Assembly: GCF_007990245.1 (NCBI RefSeq)
Contig: NZ_BJWG01000003.1
Span: 62,001-126,000, forward strand
Direction of reading: 5' to 3'
DNA: 64,000 nt
From: Cellulomonas composti
GTDB taxonomy: Bacteria; Actinomycetota; Actinomycetes; Actinomycetales; Cellulomonadaceae
Part shown: positions 34,068 to 42,727 of the stretch, piece after piece
Layout: each line of letters opens with the position of its first letter
How positions within the stretch are numbered: the first letter of the stretch is position 1
Notes under the pieces: model-generated
What the model was told of the DNA's origin: nothing
The model's database searches: none
What the model saw: only the letters and a program-made list of their open reading frames with translations
Program-made: the position numbers and the translations under genes

Positions 34068-35573
34068 TCAGGCGTGACGCACGGCGACCGCGTCGAGCTC
34101 GGCCGCGAGCGCGCTGTCGACGCGCGCGCGCAGCGCCGTCCCGTCGGCCGTGTGCTCCTCGCGCTCGATGTCGCCGGCCTCGTGCGCACGGCTCACCAGG
34201 TCACCCCGGTGGTACGGCACGACGAGGTCGACCAGGACGCCCGGGCGCGGCAGCAGGTCGGCGACCAGCGCCTGCAGCTCCTCGATGCCCTCGCCCGAGT
34301 GCGCGGAGACCACGATCGAGTGCACCTCGCGCGAACGCAGGCGCGCGATCGCCTCCTCGGTCGCGAGATCGGCCTTGTTCAGCACGATCACCTCGGGCAC
34401 GTCCATCGCCCCGGGGATGTCGGCGAACACATGCCGCACCGCGGCGATCTGTCCCTCCGGATCGGGGTGCGAGGCGTCCACGATGTGCAGGATCAGGTCG
34501 GCGTCGGCGACCTCCTCGAGCGTCGAACGGAACGCCTCGACGAGCTGGTGCGGCAGCGCGCGCACGAAGCCGACGGTGTCGGCGAGCGTGTAGAGCCTGC
34601 CGTCCGGGGTGTGCGCACGGCGTACGGTCGGGTCCAGCGTCGCGAACAGCGCGTTCTCGACGAGCACGCCCGCGCCCGTGAGCCGGTTCAGCAGCGACGA
34701 CTTGCCGGCGTTGGTGTAGCCCGCGATCGCGACCGAGGGCACGGCGTTCTTGCGCCGCGACGAGCGCTTCGCGATGCGCGCGGGCTCCATCGCCGCGATC
34801 TCACGGCGCAGCTTGGCCATCCGGTTGCGGATCCGGCGACGGTCGAGCTCGATCTTGGTCTCGCCCGGACCACGCGAACCCATGCCGGCCCCCGCGCCGC
34901 CGACCTGGCCACCGGCCTGCCGCGACATCGACTCGCCCCAGCCGCGCAGGCGGGGCAGCAGGTACTCGAGCTGCGCGAGCTCGACCTGCGCCTTGCCCTC
35001 CCTCGACTTCGCGTGCTGCGCGAAGATGTCGAGGATCAGGGCCGTACGGTCGACGACCTTGACCCGCACGATGTCCTCGAGCGCGCGCCGCTGCGACGGC
35101 GAGAGCTCGCCGTCCACGACCACGGTGTCCGCCCCGACCGCGGCGACCACCGAAGCCAGCTCGGCCGCCTTGCCGGAGCCCAGGTACGTCCCCGGGTCGG
35201 GCGAACGACGCCGCTGGAGCATGCCGTCGAGCACCTCGGACCCCGCGGTCTCGGCGAGGGCCGCAAGCTCGCGCATCGACACCTCGGCGTCGTGCACCGT
35301 GCCCGCACCCCACAGCCCGACGAGCACGACCTTCTCGAGCCGCAGCGCGCGGTACTCGACCTCGGTGACGTCCTCGAGCTCGGTCGACAGACCCGCGACG
35401 CGGCGCAGCGACGTGCGCTCCTCGAGGTCGAGCTGAGCACCGTCGTACGACGAGTGGATGGTGCCGCCGGCGTGCACCGCGGTACCGGCCCTCGCGAGCA
35501 CCCGGGCCACCACGTCGTCGGCGACGTCTCGGGCCGCGCGGGTGCCTTCAGGGGTGGGCGACAGGTCGTTCAC
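34068..35573 (-). CDS. hflX: GTPase HflX
   Basis: Ribosome-splitting GTPase. The 501-residue protein has the N-terminal HflX domain (VVLVGLWGAGTVHDAE near residue 85, LDGMLQRRRSPDPGTYLGSG), the coiled linker with GAGMGSRGPGETKIELDRRR and the G domain (G1 AIAGYTNAGKSSLLNRLTG near residue 287; G3 LADTVGFVRALP; G4 VLNKADLA). The GTG at 35573 (VNDLSPTPEG) follows GAGAGG and fixes the start; the 43 upstream in-frame codons look non-coding. It heads a small operon with the DinG-like gene. Confidence 0.96.
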   Translation of the reverse strand: MNDLSPTPEGTRAARDVADDVVARVLARAGTAVHAGGTIHSSYDGAQLDLEERTSLRRVAGLSTELEDVTEVEYRALRLEKVVLVGLWGAGTVHDAEVSMRELAALAETAGSEVLDGMLQRRRSPDPGTYLGSGKAAELASVVAAVGADTVVVDGELSPSQRRALEDIVRVKVVDRTALILDIFAQHAKSREGKAQVELAQLEYLLPRLRGWGESMSRQAGGQVGGAGAGMGSRGPGETKIELDRRRIRNRMAKLRREIAAMEPARIAKRSSRRKNAVPSVAIAGYTNAGKSSLLNRLTGAGVLVENALFATLDPTVRRAHTPDGRLYTLADTVGFVRALPHQLVEAFRSTLEEVADADLILHIVDASHPDPEGQIAAVRHVFADIPGAMDVPEVIVLNKADLATEEAIARLRSREVHSIVVSAHSGEGIEELQALVADLLPRPGVLVDLVVPYHRGDLVSRAHEAGDIEREEHTADGTALRARVDSALAAELDAVAVRHA

Positions 35574-35742
35574 GCGGTACCTCTCGGGAGTGTGGTCGGC
35601 GATGCCTCCAGGGTCGCACGCGGCACCGACACGCGGCGACCGCTTTGCGGCCCTTCCCCTCAGGGCGAAGCACCGCGCGACCTCGCACCCACCGATCCAC
35701 ACGGCCCGTGCGCCCCCTGCGGCCCGCGTCGGTGCCCACGGG

Positions 35743-35748
35743 TAGGGT
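35743..35748 (+). promoter_or_regulatory. -10 element for a leaderless transcript
   Basis: TAGGGT is followed by seven bases and then the GTG at 35756. There is no Shine-Dalgarno sequence, so transcription probably starts at or one base before the start codon. Confidence 0.5.
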
Positions 35749-35755
35749 GCCGCGC

Positions 35756-36394
35756 GTGGGCGACGTCGAGCACTACTTCACTGCGCAGCCGGCGACCTCC
35801 GACGAGCGGCGCACGATCGCCGTGCACCTCGCCGGGCGCGAGCTGCGGCTCGAGACCGCGGGCGGCGTGTTCTCACCCGACCACGTCGACCACGCGACCG
35901 CGATCCTGCTCGACGAGGTGCCCGCACCCCCGGCGAGCGGCGACCTGCTCGACCTGGGCTGCGGCTGGGGCCCGATCGCGCTGAGCCTGGCGCTGCTCTC
36001 CCCCGACGCGAGCGTGTGGGCGGTCGACGTCAACGAGCGTGCCCTCGACCTCACCCGTCGCAACGCGGCCGCCGCCGCGGTCGAGGTGCAGGCTGTCCTG
36101 CCCGACGACGTGCCCGCGCACGTGCGGTTCGCCGCGATCTGGTCCAACCCGCCGATCCGGGTCGGCAAGGCCGCGCTGCACGAGCTGCTGCTGCGGTGGC
36201 TGCCGCGGCTCGCTCCGGGCGGCGCCGCCTACCTCGTCGTGGGCAGGAACCTGGGCGCGGACTCGCTGCAGCGCTGGCTCGTCGACGAGCTCGTGCCGAT
36301 GGTCCTCCCAGGCGCGGCGGTCGATCGCGTCACGAGCGCGCGGGGCTTCCGGGTGCTGCGCGTCCTGGCGCCGCCGGACGGCCCCGCGACATGA
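35756..36394 (+). CDS. RsmC-like class I SAM methyltransferase
   Basis: The 212-residue protein starts VGDVEHYFTAQPATS, has a SAM-binding loop LLDLGCGWGPIALSLALL, the strand-2 acidic end VWAVDVNERALDLTRRN and the N-methyltransferase motif IWSNPPIRVGK. The NPP(I/F)-x-G form is typical of RsmC/RlmG-type guanine-N2 methyltransferases acting on rRNA. The protein is about half the length of RsmC, as is common in actinobacteria. The exact target base is not determined. It overlaps the next gene by four bases (ATGA). Confidence 0.88.
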   Translation: MGDVEHYFTAQPATSDERRTIAVHLAGRELRLETAGGVFSPDHVDHATAILLDEVPAPPASGDLLDLGCGWGPIALSLALLSPDASVWAVDVNERALDLTRRNAAAAAVEVQAVLPDDVPAHVRFAAIWSNPPIRVGKAALHELLLRWLPRLAPGGAAYLVVGRNLGADSLQRWLVDELVPMVLPGAAVDRVTSARGFRVLRVLAPPDGPAT

Positions 36395-37827
36395 CGGCCG
36401 ACCCGACGGGCAGCCCGACGAACGACCGGACGAACGACCGGGTGTCCGACGAGGCCGCGGTCGGGTCGGTGCTCGGCGCTGCGGCGCTGCGCTCGGCCTG
36501 GCGCGGGCTGCTGCCGACGACGATCGCGCTGTGCGGCCTTGTGCTGCTCGCGGCGTTCGAGTCGCTAGCGGTGACGACGGTGATGCCCGTGGTCTCGCGC
36601 GAGCTCGACGGAGCAGCGCTGTACGGGCTGGCGTTCGCCGCACCGCTCGCGGCCGGCGTCGTCGGCATGGTCGCCGCGGGAACGTGGGCGGACCGCGTCG
36701 GTCCGCACCAGCCGCTCGTCGTGGCCGTGGCCGTCTTCGCCGCGGGGCTCACGGTCGCGGCCGCGGCACCCTCGATGCTGCTGCTCAGCGCCGGGCGGCT
36801 CGTGCAGGGGCTGGGCGGCGGCGCGTTCGTCGTCGTCAGCTACGTCGTCGTGGCAAGGCTGTACCCGGCGGACCTGCACGCGCGCGTGTTCGCGTGGTTC
36901 TCGGCCGCCTGGGTGATCCCCTCGCTCGTCGGACCGCCCGTGGCCGGTGCGCTCGCCGAGAGCGTCGGCTGGCGCTGGGTGTTCGGCTCCGTCGCGGTCA
37001 TCGTCGTGCCCGTCGCCGTCCCGGTGGTGCTGCGCGTGCGCGGGCTCGGCCCCCCGGCGAGGACACCGGTGCGTGGCGCGGGGCCCCGCCGCCTGCCGTG
37101 GGCGGTGCTCGCGGCAGGTGCGGTCCTCGCGCTCGGGCTCGCCGCGGAGGTGCCGGGCGCGATGCGTGTCTGGCTCGCGCCGGCGGCCGTCGTCGTCGCG
37201 CTCGTCGCGCTGCGGCCGTTGACCCCGCCGGGGACGCTCGTCGCCAGGCGAGGGCTGCCGGCCGTCGTGGCGAGCCGCGGGCTGCTCGCGGGCGCGTTCT
37301 TCGGCGCCGAGGTCTACCTGCCGTACATGCTCGCGCGCCGCTACGGCCTCGCCCCGACGATCGCGGGCGTCACGCTGACCGCTGCGGCGATCGCGTGGGC
37401 CGGGGCGTCCTGGCTGCAGGGTCGCCTGGGGCGGAGGCTCCCGAGCCGCACCGCGATCCGGATCGGCACGACGACGGTCGCGGTCGCCATCGCCGCCACC
37501 GCCGCGGTGGCCGCGACGCACGCCGCCGTCGGCTGGGCGGTGGCCGCGTGGGCCTGCGCGGGCGCCGGGATGGGTCTGGTGTACGCACGCCAGACCGTGC
37601 TGGTCCTCGAGTACTCGCCGTCGGGCACCGAGGGCGCCAACAGCTCGTCGCTGTCGATCACCGACTCCGTCGGGGCCTCGCTCGCGCTCTCGGCGACCGG
37701 GATCGCGTTCGCCGCGGCGGGCGGGGCGACGACGCAGTCGGCCTACACGACCGCGTTCGTGCTCACCGCGGTGCTCGCGGCCGCGGCGGCCCTCGTCGCA
37801 CCCCGCGTCGCGGTCGCGGCGCGCTGA
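36391..37827 (+). CDS. Major facilitator superfamily transporter
   Basis: The 478-residue protein has 12-14 predicted membrane helices. After a hydrophilic leader with a short TNDRTNDR duplication, the first helix (ALCGLVLLAAFESLAVTTVM) is followed by the MFS motif A-like region TWADRVGPHQPLV and by LVQGLGGGAFVVVSYVVVARLYP, which resembles drug:H+ antiporter families. The substrate cannot be told from the sequence. It is translationally coupled to the methyltransferase gene (ATGA). Codon use and composition match the neighbours. Confidence 0.88.
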   Translation: MTADPTGSPTNDRTNDRVSDEAAVGSVLGAAALRSAWRGLLPTTIALCGLVLLAAFESLAVTTVMPVVSRELDGAALYGLAFAAPLAAGVVGMVAAGTWADRVGPHQPLVVAVAVFAAGLTVAAAAPSMLLLSAGRLVQGLGGGAFVVVSYVVVARLYPADLHARVFAWFSAAWVIPSLVGPPVAGALAESVGWRWVFGSVAVIVVPVAVPVVLRVRGLGPPARTPVRGAGPRRLPWAVLAAGAVLALGLAAEVPGAMRVWLAPAAVVVALVALRPLTPPGTLVARRGLPAVVASRGLLAGAFFGAEVYLPYMLARRYGLAPTIAGVTLTAAAIAWAGASWLQGRLGRRLPSRTAIRIGTTTVAVAIAATAAVAATHAAVGWAVAAWACAGAGMGLVYARQTVLVLEYSPSGTEGANSSSLSITDSVGASLALSATGIAFAAAGGATTQSAYTTAFVLTAVLAAAAALVAPRVAVAAR

Positions 37828-37857
37828 CCCCGGCGCCGAGCGCGGGACGCCACCGGC

Positions 37858-38202
37858 TCAGGTTCGGGGCGTCACCGCGGTGACCTCGGCGAGGGCGGCA
37901 CGCACCTGGGCCAGGGTCGGGATGCCCGTCGCCCGACGGCGCACGCGCCCCGCGGCGTCCAGCACCAGCACGGTCGGCGTCACCGCGATCTCCAGCCTCT
38001 GTCCGAGAGCGGTGTCCCGCGCGACGTCCAGCTCGACGTGGCGCACGCCGGGCCACGTCGCGACCGCGCGCTCCACGACCAGCCGGGTCGCCCGGCACGG
38101 CTGGCAGAAGGTGCTCGAGAACTGCACGACGGTCGCGACCTCACCCAGGGCGCTGCCGAGGTCGGCGGGCGTCAGGACCGTCGGGTTCTCCGCCCCGCTC
38201 AC
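37858..38202 (-). CDS. Thioredoxin-fold protein
   Basis: The 114-residue single thioredoxin-like domain has the redox motif CQPC in VVQFSSTFCQPCRATRLVVE near residue 36, and the cis-Pro segment IAVTPTVLVLDAAGRV. The WCGPC core of classic thioredoxin is not present, so it is a divergent member rather than a housekeeping thioredoxin. There is no signal peptide. The GTG start overlaps the dapF stop by four bases, making it the last gene of the miaA-dapF operon. Its partner is unknown. Confidence 0.85.
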   Translation of the reverse strand: MSGAENPTVLTPADLGSALGEVATVVQFSSTFCQPCRATRLVVERAVATWPGVRHVELDVARDTALGQRLEIAVTPTVLVLDAAGRVRRRATGIPTLAQVRAALAEVTAVTPRT

Positions 38203-39158
38203 CGACCGACCAGCGCGGCCAGGTCGACGTCGGCCTCCGCGACGAGCACCGCGGGTCCCGCGAGCTCCGCATGGTCCGCGCCGAGCGCCGTGACGCGCAC
38301 GGTCCCCCCGGGCACGTCGACGTACCAGACGTCGGGCGCGCCGGCGCCGGCCCAGGCCCGCACGGCCATCGCCGCCGCGACGGCGCCCGTTCCGCACGAG
38401 CGGGTCTCGCCCACGCCGCGCTCGTGCACCCGCATGCGCACCCGCCCGACGAGCACGCCGTCGACCGTCGCCTCGCCGAGCGGGACGACGAGCTCGACGT
38501 TGGTGCCGTGCGGTGGGACCGGACTGACCGACGGGGCGTCGGCCAGCCGCGCGGCCTCGAGCTCGGCCACGTCGGGCAGCGCCAGCACGGTGTGCGGGTT
38601 GCCGACGTCGACCGAGAGCGCGGGACGGGCGACCGCGAGCCCGGGCACCTCGACCTCCGCGTCGTGACCCGCCGCGAGCGCCGCCGCGCCCCCTGGCAGG
38701 TGCCAGCGGCCGATGTCGAACGCGAGCCACGACAGGTCGCCGTCCGGTCCGGCGGCACGACGAACGGTCATCGCCCCGGAGCGCGTCCCAACGACCAGCT
38801 CCTCGTCGGACGCGGCCCACAGCCCGAGGTGCTCCAGGTAGCGCGCGAAGACGCGCACGCCGTTGCCGCACATCTGCGCGACCGAACCGTCGGCGTTGCG
38901 GTAGTCCATGAACCAGCGCGCCCGGGGCTCGGTCGCCAGCACGGCGGTGCCCTCGGCGAGCTCGGTGGAGGCGATCAGCCGGATCACGCCGTCGCCGCCC
39001 ACTCCCGCACGACGGTCCGCGAGGGCCCGGACGAGCGGTGCGTCGAGGTCCAGGAGACCGGCGCGGTCGTCGAGCAGGACGAAGTCGTTCTGCGTGCCGT
39101 GGCCCTTGGTCACGCGCAACGTCCGCGCGGGGTGCGCGGCGGGCGCGGGGGCGGTCAT
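38199..39158 (-). CDS. dapF: Diaminopimelate epimerase
   Basis: Converts LL- to meso-diaminopimelate in lysine and peptidoglycan biosynthesis. The 319-residue protein has the GHGTQNDFVLLDD N-terminus, the two catalytic cysteines in MCGNGVRVFARYL (near residue 95) and RSCGTGAVAAAMA (near 254), and NPHTVLAL. If, as in many relatives, the cell wall uses ornithine, this enzyme would serve lysine synthesis only. It overlaps miaA and the thioredoxin gene by four bases on each side. Confidence 0.96.
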   Translation of the reverse strand: MTAPAPAAHPARTLRVTKGHGTQNDFVLLDDRAGLLDLDAPLVRALADRRAGVGGDGVIRLIASTELAEGTAVLATEPRARWFMDYRNADGSVAQMCGNGVRVFARYLEHLGLWAASDEELVVGTRSGAMTVRRAAGPDGDLSWLAFDIGRWHLPGGAAALAAGHDAEVEVPGLAVARPALSVDVGNPHTVLALPDVAELEAARLADAPSVSPVPPHGTNVELVVPLGEATVDGVLVGRVRMRVHERGVGETRSCGTGAVAAAMAVRAWAGAGAPDVWYVDVPGGTVRVTALGADHAELAGPAVLVAEADVDLAALVGR

Positions 39159-40114
39159 GAGCCCAGGGTACGGCGCGGCGTCGGGTCGTCGGTCGCGAGC
39201 CCGAGCCGTCCCGCGTCGGCAGCGGCGACCAGCCCGAGCGCGCGCGCGACGAGATCCGGGTCACGTGCGTCCAGCCAGTGCACGCGCGGGTCGCGGCCGA
39301 ACCAGCCCATCTGCTTGCGCGCGAGCCGGCGGGTGCCCGCGGCGATCGCCTCGCGAGCCTCGTCGGGCGTGAGCTCGCCGCGCAGCTGTGCCGCGGTCTC
39401 GGCGTACCCGACGGCGCGTGCCGCGGTGCGACCGAGCCCGTGCCTGAGCAGCCCTTCGACCTCCGCGACCAGGCCGCGCGCAAGCATCGTGTCGACGCGT
39501 CGCTCGATCCGCTCGTCCAGCACCGCGCGGTCGCAGTCGAGACCGAGCTGGACGGCGGGCACCTCGTACACGTGCTGCGGCAGCGACGCGGAGTACCGCC
39601 GGCCCGTCAGCTCGATCACCTCGAGCGCGCGCACGATCCTGCGCGCGTTGCGCGGACCGATCGCCGCGGCCGCCGCCGGGTCGCTCGCCGCCAGCTCGTC
39701 GTGCAGCGCGCGCGACCCCTCGGCCTCCACGCGCTCCTCGAGCCGGGCCCGCACCTGCGGGTCCGTGCCCGGGAAGTCCATGTGGTCCAGCAGCGCGCGC
39801 ACGTACAGACCCGAGCCGCCGACCGCGACCGCGCGTCGCCCCGCGTCGTGGCACGCGCTCACCGCTGACCGCGCGAGCGACTGGTAGTCCGCGACCGACG
39901 CCTCGTCGCGCGGATCGAGCACGTCCAGGACGTGGTGCGGGACGCCGCGGCGCTCGTCGGGCGTGAGCTTGGCGGTGCCGACGTCCATCCCCCGGTACAG
40001 CTGCAGTGCGTCCGCGTTGACGACGTCGCCACCCAGCGCGAGCGCGAGCTCGAGCGCCAGATCCGACTTGCCGGTCGCGGTGGGCCCGACGACCGCGACG
40101 ACCAGCGGGCTCAT
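39155..40114 (-). CDS. miaA: tRNA dimethylallyltransferase
   Basis: Adds the dimethylallyl group to A37 of tRNAs reading UNN codons; MiaB, also in this window, then methylthiolates the product. The 319-residue protein has the P-loop VVGPTATGKSDLALELA near the N-terminus, NADALQLYRGMDVGTAK, GGSGLYVRALLD and the C-terminal KQMGWFGRDPRVHWLD. The ATG at 40114 overlaps the preceding gene's stop by four bases, which decides it over the upstream in-frame ATG at 40150. Confidence 0.96.
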   Translation of the reverse strand: MSPLVVAVVGPTATGKSDLALELALALGGDVVNADALQLYRGMDVGTAKLTPDERRGVPHHVLDVLDPRDEASVADYQSLARSAVSACHDAGRRAVAVGGSGLYVRALLDHMDFPGTDPQVRARLEERVEAEGSRALHDELAASDPAAAAAIGPRNARRIVRALEVIELTGRRYSASLPQHVYEVPAVQLGLDCDRAVLDERIERRVDTMLARGLVAEVEGLLRHGLGRTAARAVGYAETAAQLRGELTPDEAREAIAAGTRRLARKQMGWFGRDPRVHWLDARDPDLVARALGLVAAADAGRLGLATDDPTPRRTLGS

Positions 40115-41016
40115 GTCCCGTCCTCGGTCACCGGCGCGGTGGTCGACCACGTCCCCACGACGTGCGCGGCACCGAGCACCACCTCACCGCGCACGTCCGC
40201 GTGCACGACGAGGCCCGGTGCGCCGTCCCGCATCGCGTCGACCGCGCCGAGCAGCACCTGCCACGGGCCCCAGCCGGTGCACGCGAGCGCGTGCGCCTGC
40301 GCCGCATCCCAGCCGGCCAGCCGGGCTCGCGCGGCGTCGTCACCCGAGGCGAGGTCCGCGAGGACGGCCGCGTCGACGCCCGTCGCCCGCGGGTCGTCCG
40401 CCAGCGGCGCGTCCGGTCCGTGCCGCCCGCTCGCGGACCCGACGACGACGAGCACGGGCTGCCCGGCAGCCGCATCACCCGAGAACGCTCCGTGCGGGGC
40501 CGCGCCCTGCCGCGCGTCGTGCACCAGCGCGGCCCCGAGCCGGCGCAGGTCGGACCCGTCGCCCGTCGGCGGCCCGTCGATCTCGATCACGCGCAGCCCC
40601 CCCGTCCAGCCGGCCTCGTCGAGCAGGTGCAGCGCGACGCTCGTCGCCACGGCGGGCACCGCCTCGGTCGGGCCGGTCCGGGCCTGGTCGTCGTCGAGTG
40701 CGCCACCGGCCACGACGACCGGCACCGGCCGGCCGAGCAGGCCGTCCGGGACCCCGACAGGCGCGAGCGAGGCCCGCAGCACCCCGCTCCGTTCCCGCAC
40801 GCACGCGCTCGCCCGCGGGTCGCCGGGCGCGACCACGACGACCGTGCGATCCACCTCCGCCGCGATCGGCTCGTCGGACGCACGCTCGTCGGACCCGCGA
40901 ATCGCGGTGCGGACCGCGGCGAGCGCGGCCGCCCGCAGGTCCGCCGCGGCGCTCGCCGCGCCCGAGACCCCCGGCACCAGCAGCGCGGTGTCGGGGACCA
41001 GTGCGGCGCTCAGCAC
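40111..41016 (-). CDS. Class III extradiol dioxygenase subunit B-like protein
   Basis: A 301-residue actinobacterial protein found between miaB and miaA in many relatives (Rv2728c type in Mycobacterium). It begins LSAALVPDTALLVPGVSGAA and contains VVVVAPGDPR and LVVVGSASGRHGP, a layout like the LigB fold, but I cannot see a full set of iron ligands, so enzymatic activity is doubtful. The GTG start is one base after the YbjN stop and the gene overlaps miaA by four bases, so it is firmly inside this operon. Function unknown. Confidence 0.75.
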   Translation of the reverse strand: MLSAALVPDTALLVPGVSGAASAAADLRAAALAAVRTAIRGSDERASDEPIAAEVDRTVVVVAPGDPRASACVRERSGVLRASLAPVGVPDGLLGRPVPVVVAGGALDDDQARTGPTEAVPAVATSVALHLLDEAGWTGGLRVIEIDGPPTGDGSDLRRLGAALVHDARQGAAPHGAFSGDAAAGQPVLVVVGSASGRHGPDAPLADDPRATGVDAAVLADLASGDDAARARLAGWDAAQAHALACTGWGPWQVLLGAVDAMRDGAPGLVVHADVRGEVVLGAAHVVGTWSTTAPVTEDGT

Positions 41017-41017
41017 G

Positions 41018-41530
41018 TCACTCGTCGGCCTTCGTGAGCAGCGCCCGACCCTCCGCAGCCACGTCCGGGAACACCGTGTCCAGGTGGTCGAACATCCGCA
41101 GCGTCGTCGAGATCGCCCAGTTCAGGTGCAGGTCGATCTGCGCGTCCGTGACGCCGAACTCGTAGGACATCGTGTGCTCGGCGTACACGCCGAGCGAGTC
41201 ACCCTCGATGCGCGCATACCCCTTGGGGAAGAGCTTCTCGACGTGCCACTCGTTGAGCGTGACGAGCATGCGCGGCAGCAGCGACGCGGGGGCCGGCCGC
41301 TGCCAGCGCCCGCGGACCTGCAGGAACTCGCGGTCCTTGCCGGGCCGCAGGATGTAGATCAGGTGGTCGTTCCAGCGCCCGCCGAAGTCGCCGTCACCGT
41401 CGAGGACGACGCGCGCGCCACGCCGGTGCAGGGTCGCGGCGAGCCGTTCCTGCGTGAGCGCGGGCGGGGCCGCGGGAGGAGCATCCGGGATGAAGGGGAT
41501 GCTCGAAGGGGAGAACTCGCTGCCGTCCAT
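41018..41530 (-). CDS. YbjN domain protein (first of three paralogues)
   Basis: A 170-residue protein with a proline-rich leader and one YbjN domain: LTQERLAATLHRRGARVVLD, then FGGRWNDHLIYIL, LQVRGRWQRPAP and LVTLNEWHVEKLFPKGYARIEG. YbjN domains resemble type III secretion chaperones and have no defined enzymatic role. It heads the YbjN-extradiol-miaA-dapF-thioredoxin operon, and its promoter overlaps that of the divergent YbjN pair. No clear Shine-Dalgarno sequence precedes the ATG at 41530. Confidence 0.87.
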   Translation of the reverse strand: MDGSEFSPSSIPFIPDAPPAAPPALTQERLAATLHRRGARVVLDGDGDFGGRWNDHLIYILRPGKDREFLQVRGRWQRPAPASLLPRMLVTLNEWHVEKLFPKGYARIEGDSLGVYAEHTMSYEFGVTDAQIDLHLNWAISTTLRMFDHLDTVFPDVAAEGRALLTKADE

Positions 41531-41566
41531 CGGTTGCCGTTCGTCGTCGGGGCCTGTGCGGGATGA

Positions 41567-41572
41567 CCCTAG
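41567..41572 (-). promoter_or_regulatory. -10 element of the minus-strand YbjN operon
   Basis: The minus strand reads TAGGGT. It directly abuts the plus-strand -10 at 41573, so RNA polymerase could bind in only one direction at a time. Confidence 0.45.
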
Positions 41573-41578
41573 TAGTGT
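41573..41578 (+). promoter_or_regulatory. -10 element for a leaderless YbjN transcript
   Basis: TAGTGT is followed by exactly six bases and then the ATG at 41585, with no Shine-Dalgarno sequence between. Confidence 0.55.
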
Positions 41579-41584
41579 CGGCCC

Positions 41585-42175
41585 ATGGCAGCGCACCGGG
41601 ATCGCGACCACCGGTGGTGGCGGCGACGGTCCGCCCCCACGGCTGGTTCGTCGTCGGTGCACGAGCCGACCGACGACGAGCTGCACGACAGCGTCGCACG
41701 GCTGCTGGCGCGTGAGCTCGGTGTGGCCGAGCCGGCCCGCGAGCACCCGAGCCCGGTCTCCCCCGCCCGGATCGCGGCGTGGATGGCCGAGAACGAGTTC
41801 AGCTACTTCGTCGACAACGACGGTGACCTGGGCGGTCTGTGGCGCGGCCGGCTGTTCTACTTCTTCCTGTTCGGCGAGCGTTCGGAGATCCTGCAGATCC
41901 GCGGTCAGTGGCACCGCGAGATCGCGATCGAACGCCTGGAGGAGGTCCTCGACGTGTGCAACGACTGGAACGCCGACCGGATCTGGCCCAAGGCGTACAT
42001 CCGGGTGCGGGACAACGGCCGCGTCCACGTGGTCTCCGAGGTCGCGACGGATCTCGAGCACGGCGCCACGGACAGCCAGCTCAGCCAGTTCCTGTTCTGC
42101 GGGTTGTCGACCGGCTCGATGCTGTTCGACGCGCTCGACGAGAAGTACCCCGACCCGGCGGGGACCGCGCCGTGA
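41585..42175 (+). CDS. YbjN domain protein (second paralogue)
   Basis: A 196-residue protein with a His/Arg/Trp-rich start (HRDRDHRWWRRR) and a YbjN domain: ARIAAWMAENEFSYFVDNDG-like text, DLGGLWRGRLFYFFLFG, LQIRGQWHREIA and CNDWNADRIWPKAYIRV. It shares the (L/I)Q(V/I)RG(R/Q)W and NDWN...WPKAY motifs with the other two paralogues. It is probably leaderless (see -10 at 41573) and overlaps the third paralogue by four bases. Confidence 0.87.
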   Translation: MAAHRDRDHRWWRRRSAPTAGSSSVHEPTDDELHDSVARLLARELGVAEPAREHPSPVSPARIAAWMAENEFSYFVDNDGDLGGLWRGRLFYFFLFGERSEILQIRGQWHREIAIERLEEVLDVCNDWNADRIWPKAYIRVRDNGRVHVVSEVATDLEHGATDSQLSQFLFCGLSTGSMLFDALDEKYPDPAGTAP

Positions 42176-42690
42176 GCGGGCCGGGCTGGCTGCTGCGCGT
42201 GCTCGGCGGGCTCCCCAAGCCGACCAAGCGCCCCGCACCCGACGACGAGCCGCCGACCACGCTCACGCGCGACCGGATCGGTGACTACCTGCTGTCCAAG
42301 GACTACCGCTTCGTCGTCGACGACGACGGCGACCTGACCGGGACGTGGGACGGGAGCCGGTTCTGGTTCCTGCTGCTCGGCGACAACCAGGAGATCCTGC
42401 AGGTGCGCGGCCGGTGGCACCGCCAGCTCCCGCTCGACCAGCGCGCGGCGGTGGGGCTCGCGCTCAACGACTGGAACCGCGAGCGCATCTGGCCCAAGGC
42501 GTACGTGCGCGAGGAGGAGGGTCTGCTCGCGCTCTACTCCGAGGTGTCCGCGGACTTCGAGCCGGGCGCGACCGAGGACCAGCTCGCGCAGGTCCTGGCG
42601 TGCGGGCTGGGCACCGGTGTCCAGCTGTTCGCCGCGCTCGAGTCGACGCTCCCGACCGCGCCGCCCGCCCCGGACATCCCCGACAACTGA
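42172..42690 (+). CDS. YbjN domain protein (third paralogue)
   Basis: A 172-residue protein with the domain DRIGDYLLSKDYRFVVDDDG, WFLLLGDNQEILQVRGRWHR and LNDWNRERIWPKAYVREEEG. It is closest in pattern to the second paralogue, which it follows with a four-base GTGA overlap. The two are presumably cotranscribed and may form a heterodimer, which is inference only. It converges on the secreted hydrolase gene 37 bases away. Confidence 0.87.
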   Translation: MSGPGWLLRVLGGLPKPTKRPAPDDEPPTTLTRDRIGDYLLSKDYRFVVDDDGDLTGTWDGSRFWFLLLGDNQEILQVRGRWHRQLPLDQRAAVGLALNDWNRERIWPKAYVREEEGLLALYSEVSADFEPGATEDQLAQVLACGLGTGVQLFAALESTLPTAPPAPDIPDN

Positions 42691-42727
42691 GTCCGGTCCG
42701 GGGCGACGGCGGGCGCGATCCGGGCCG

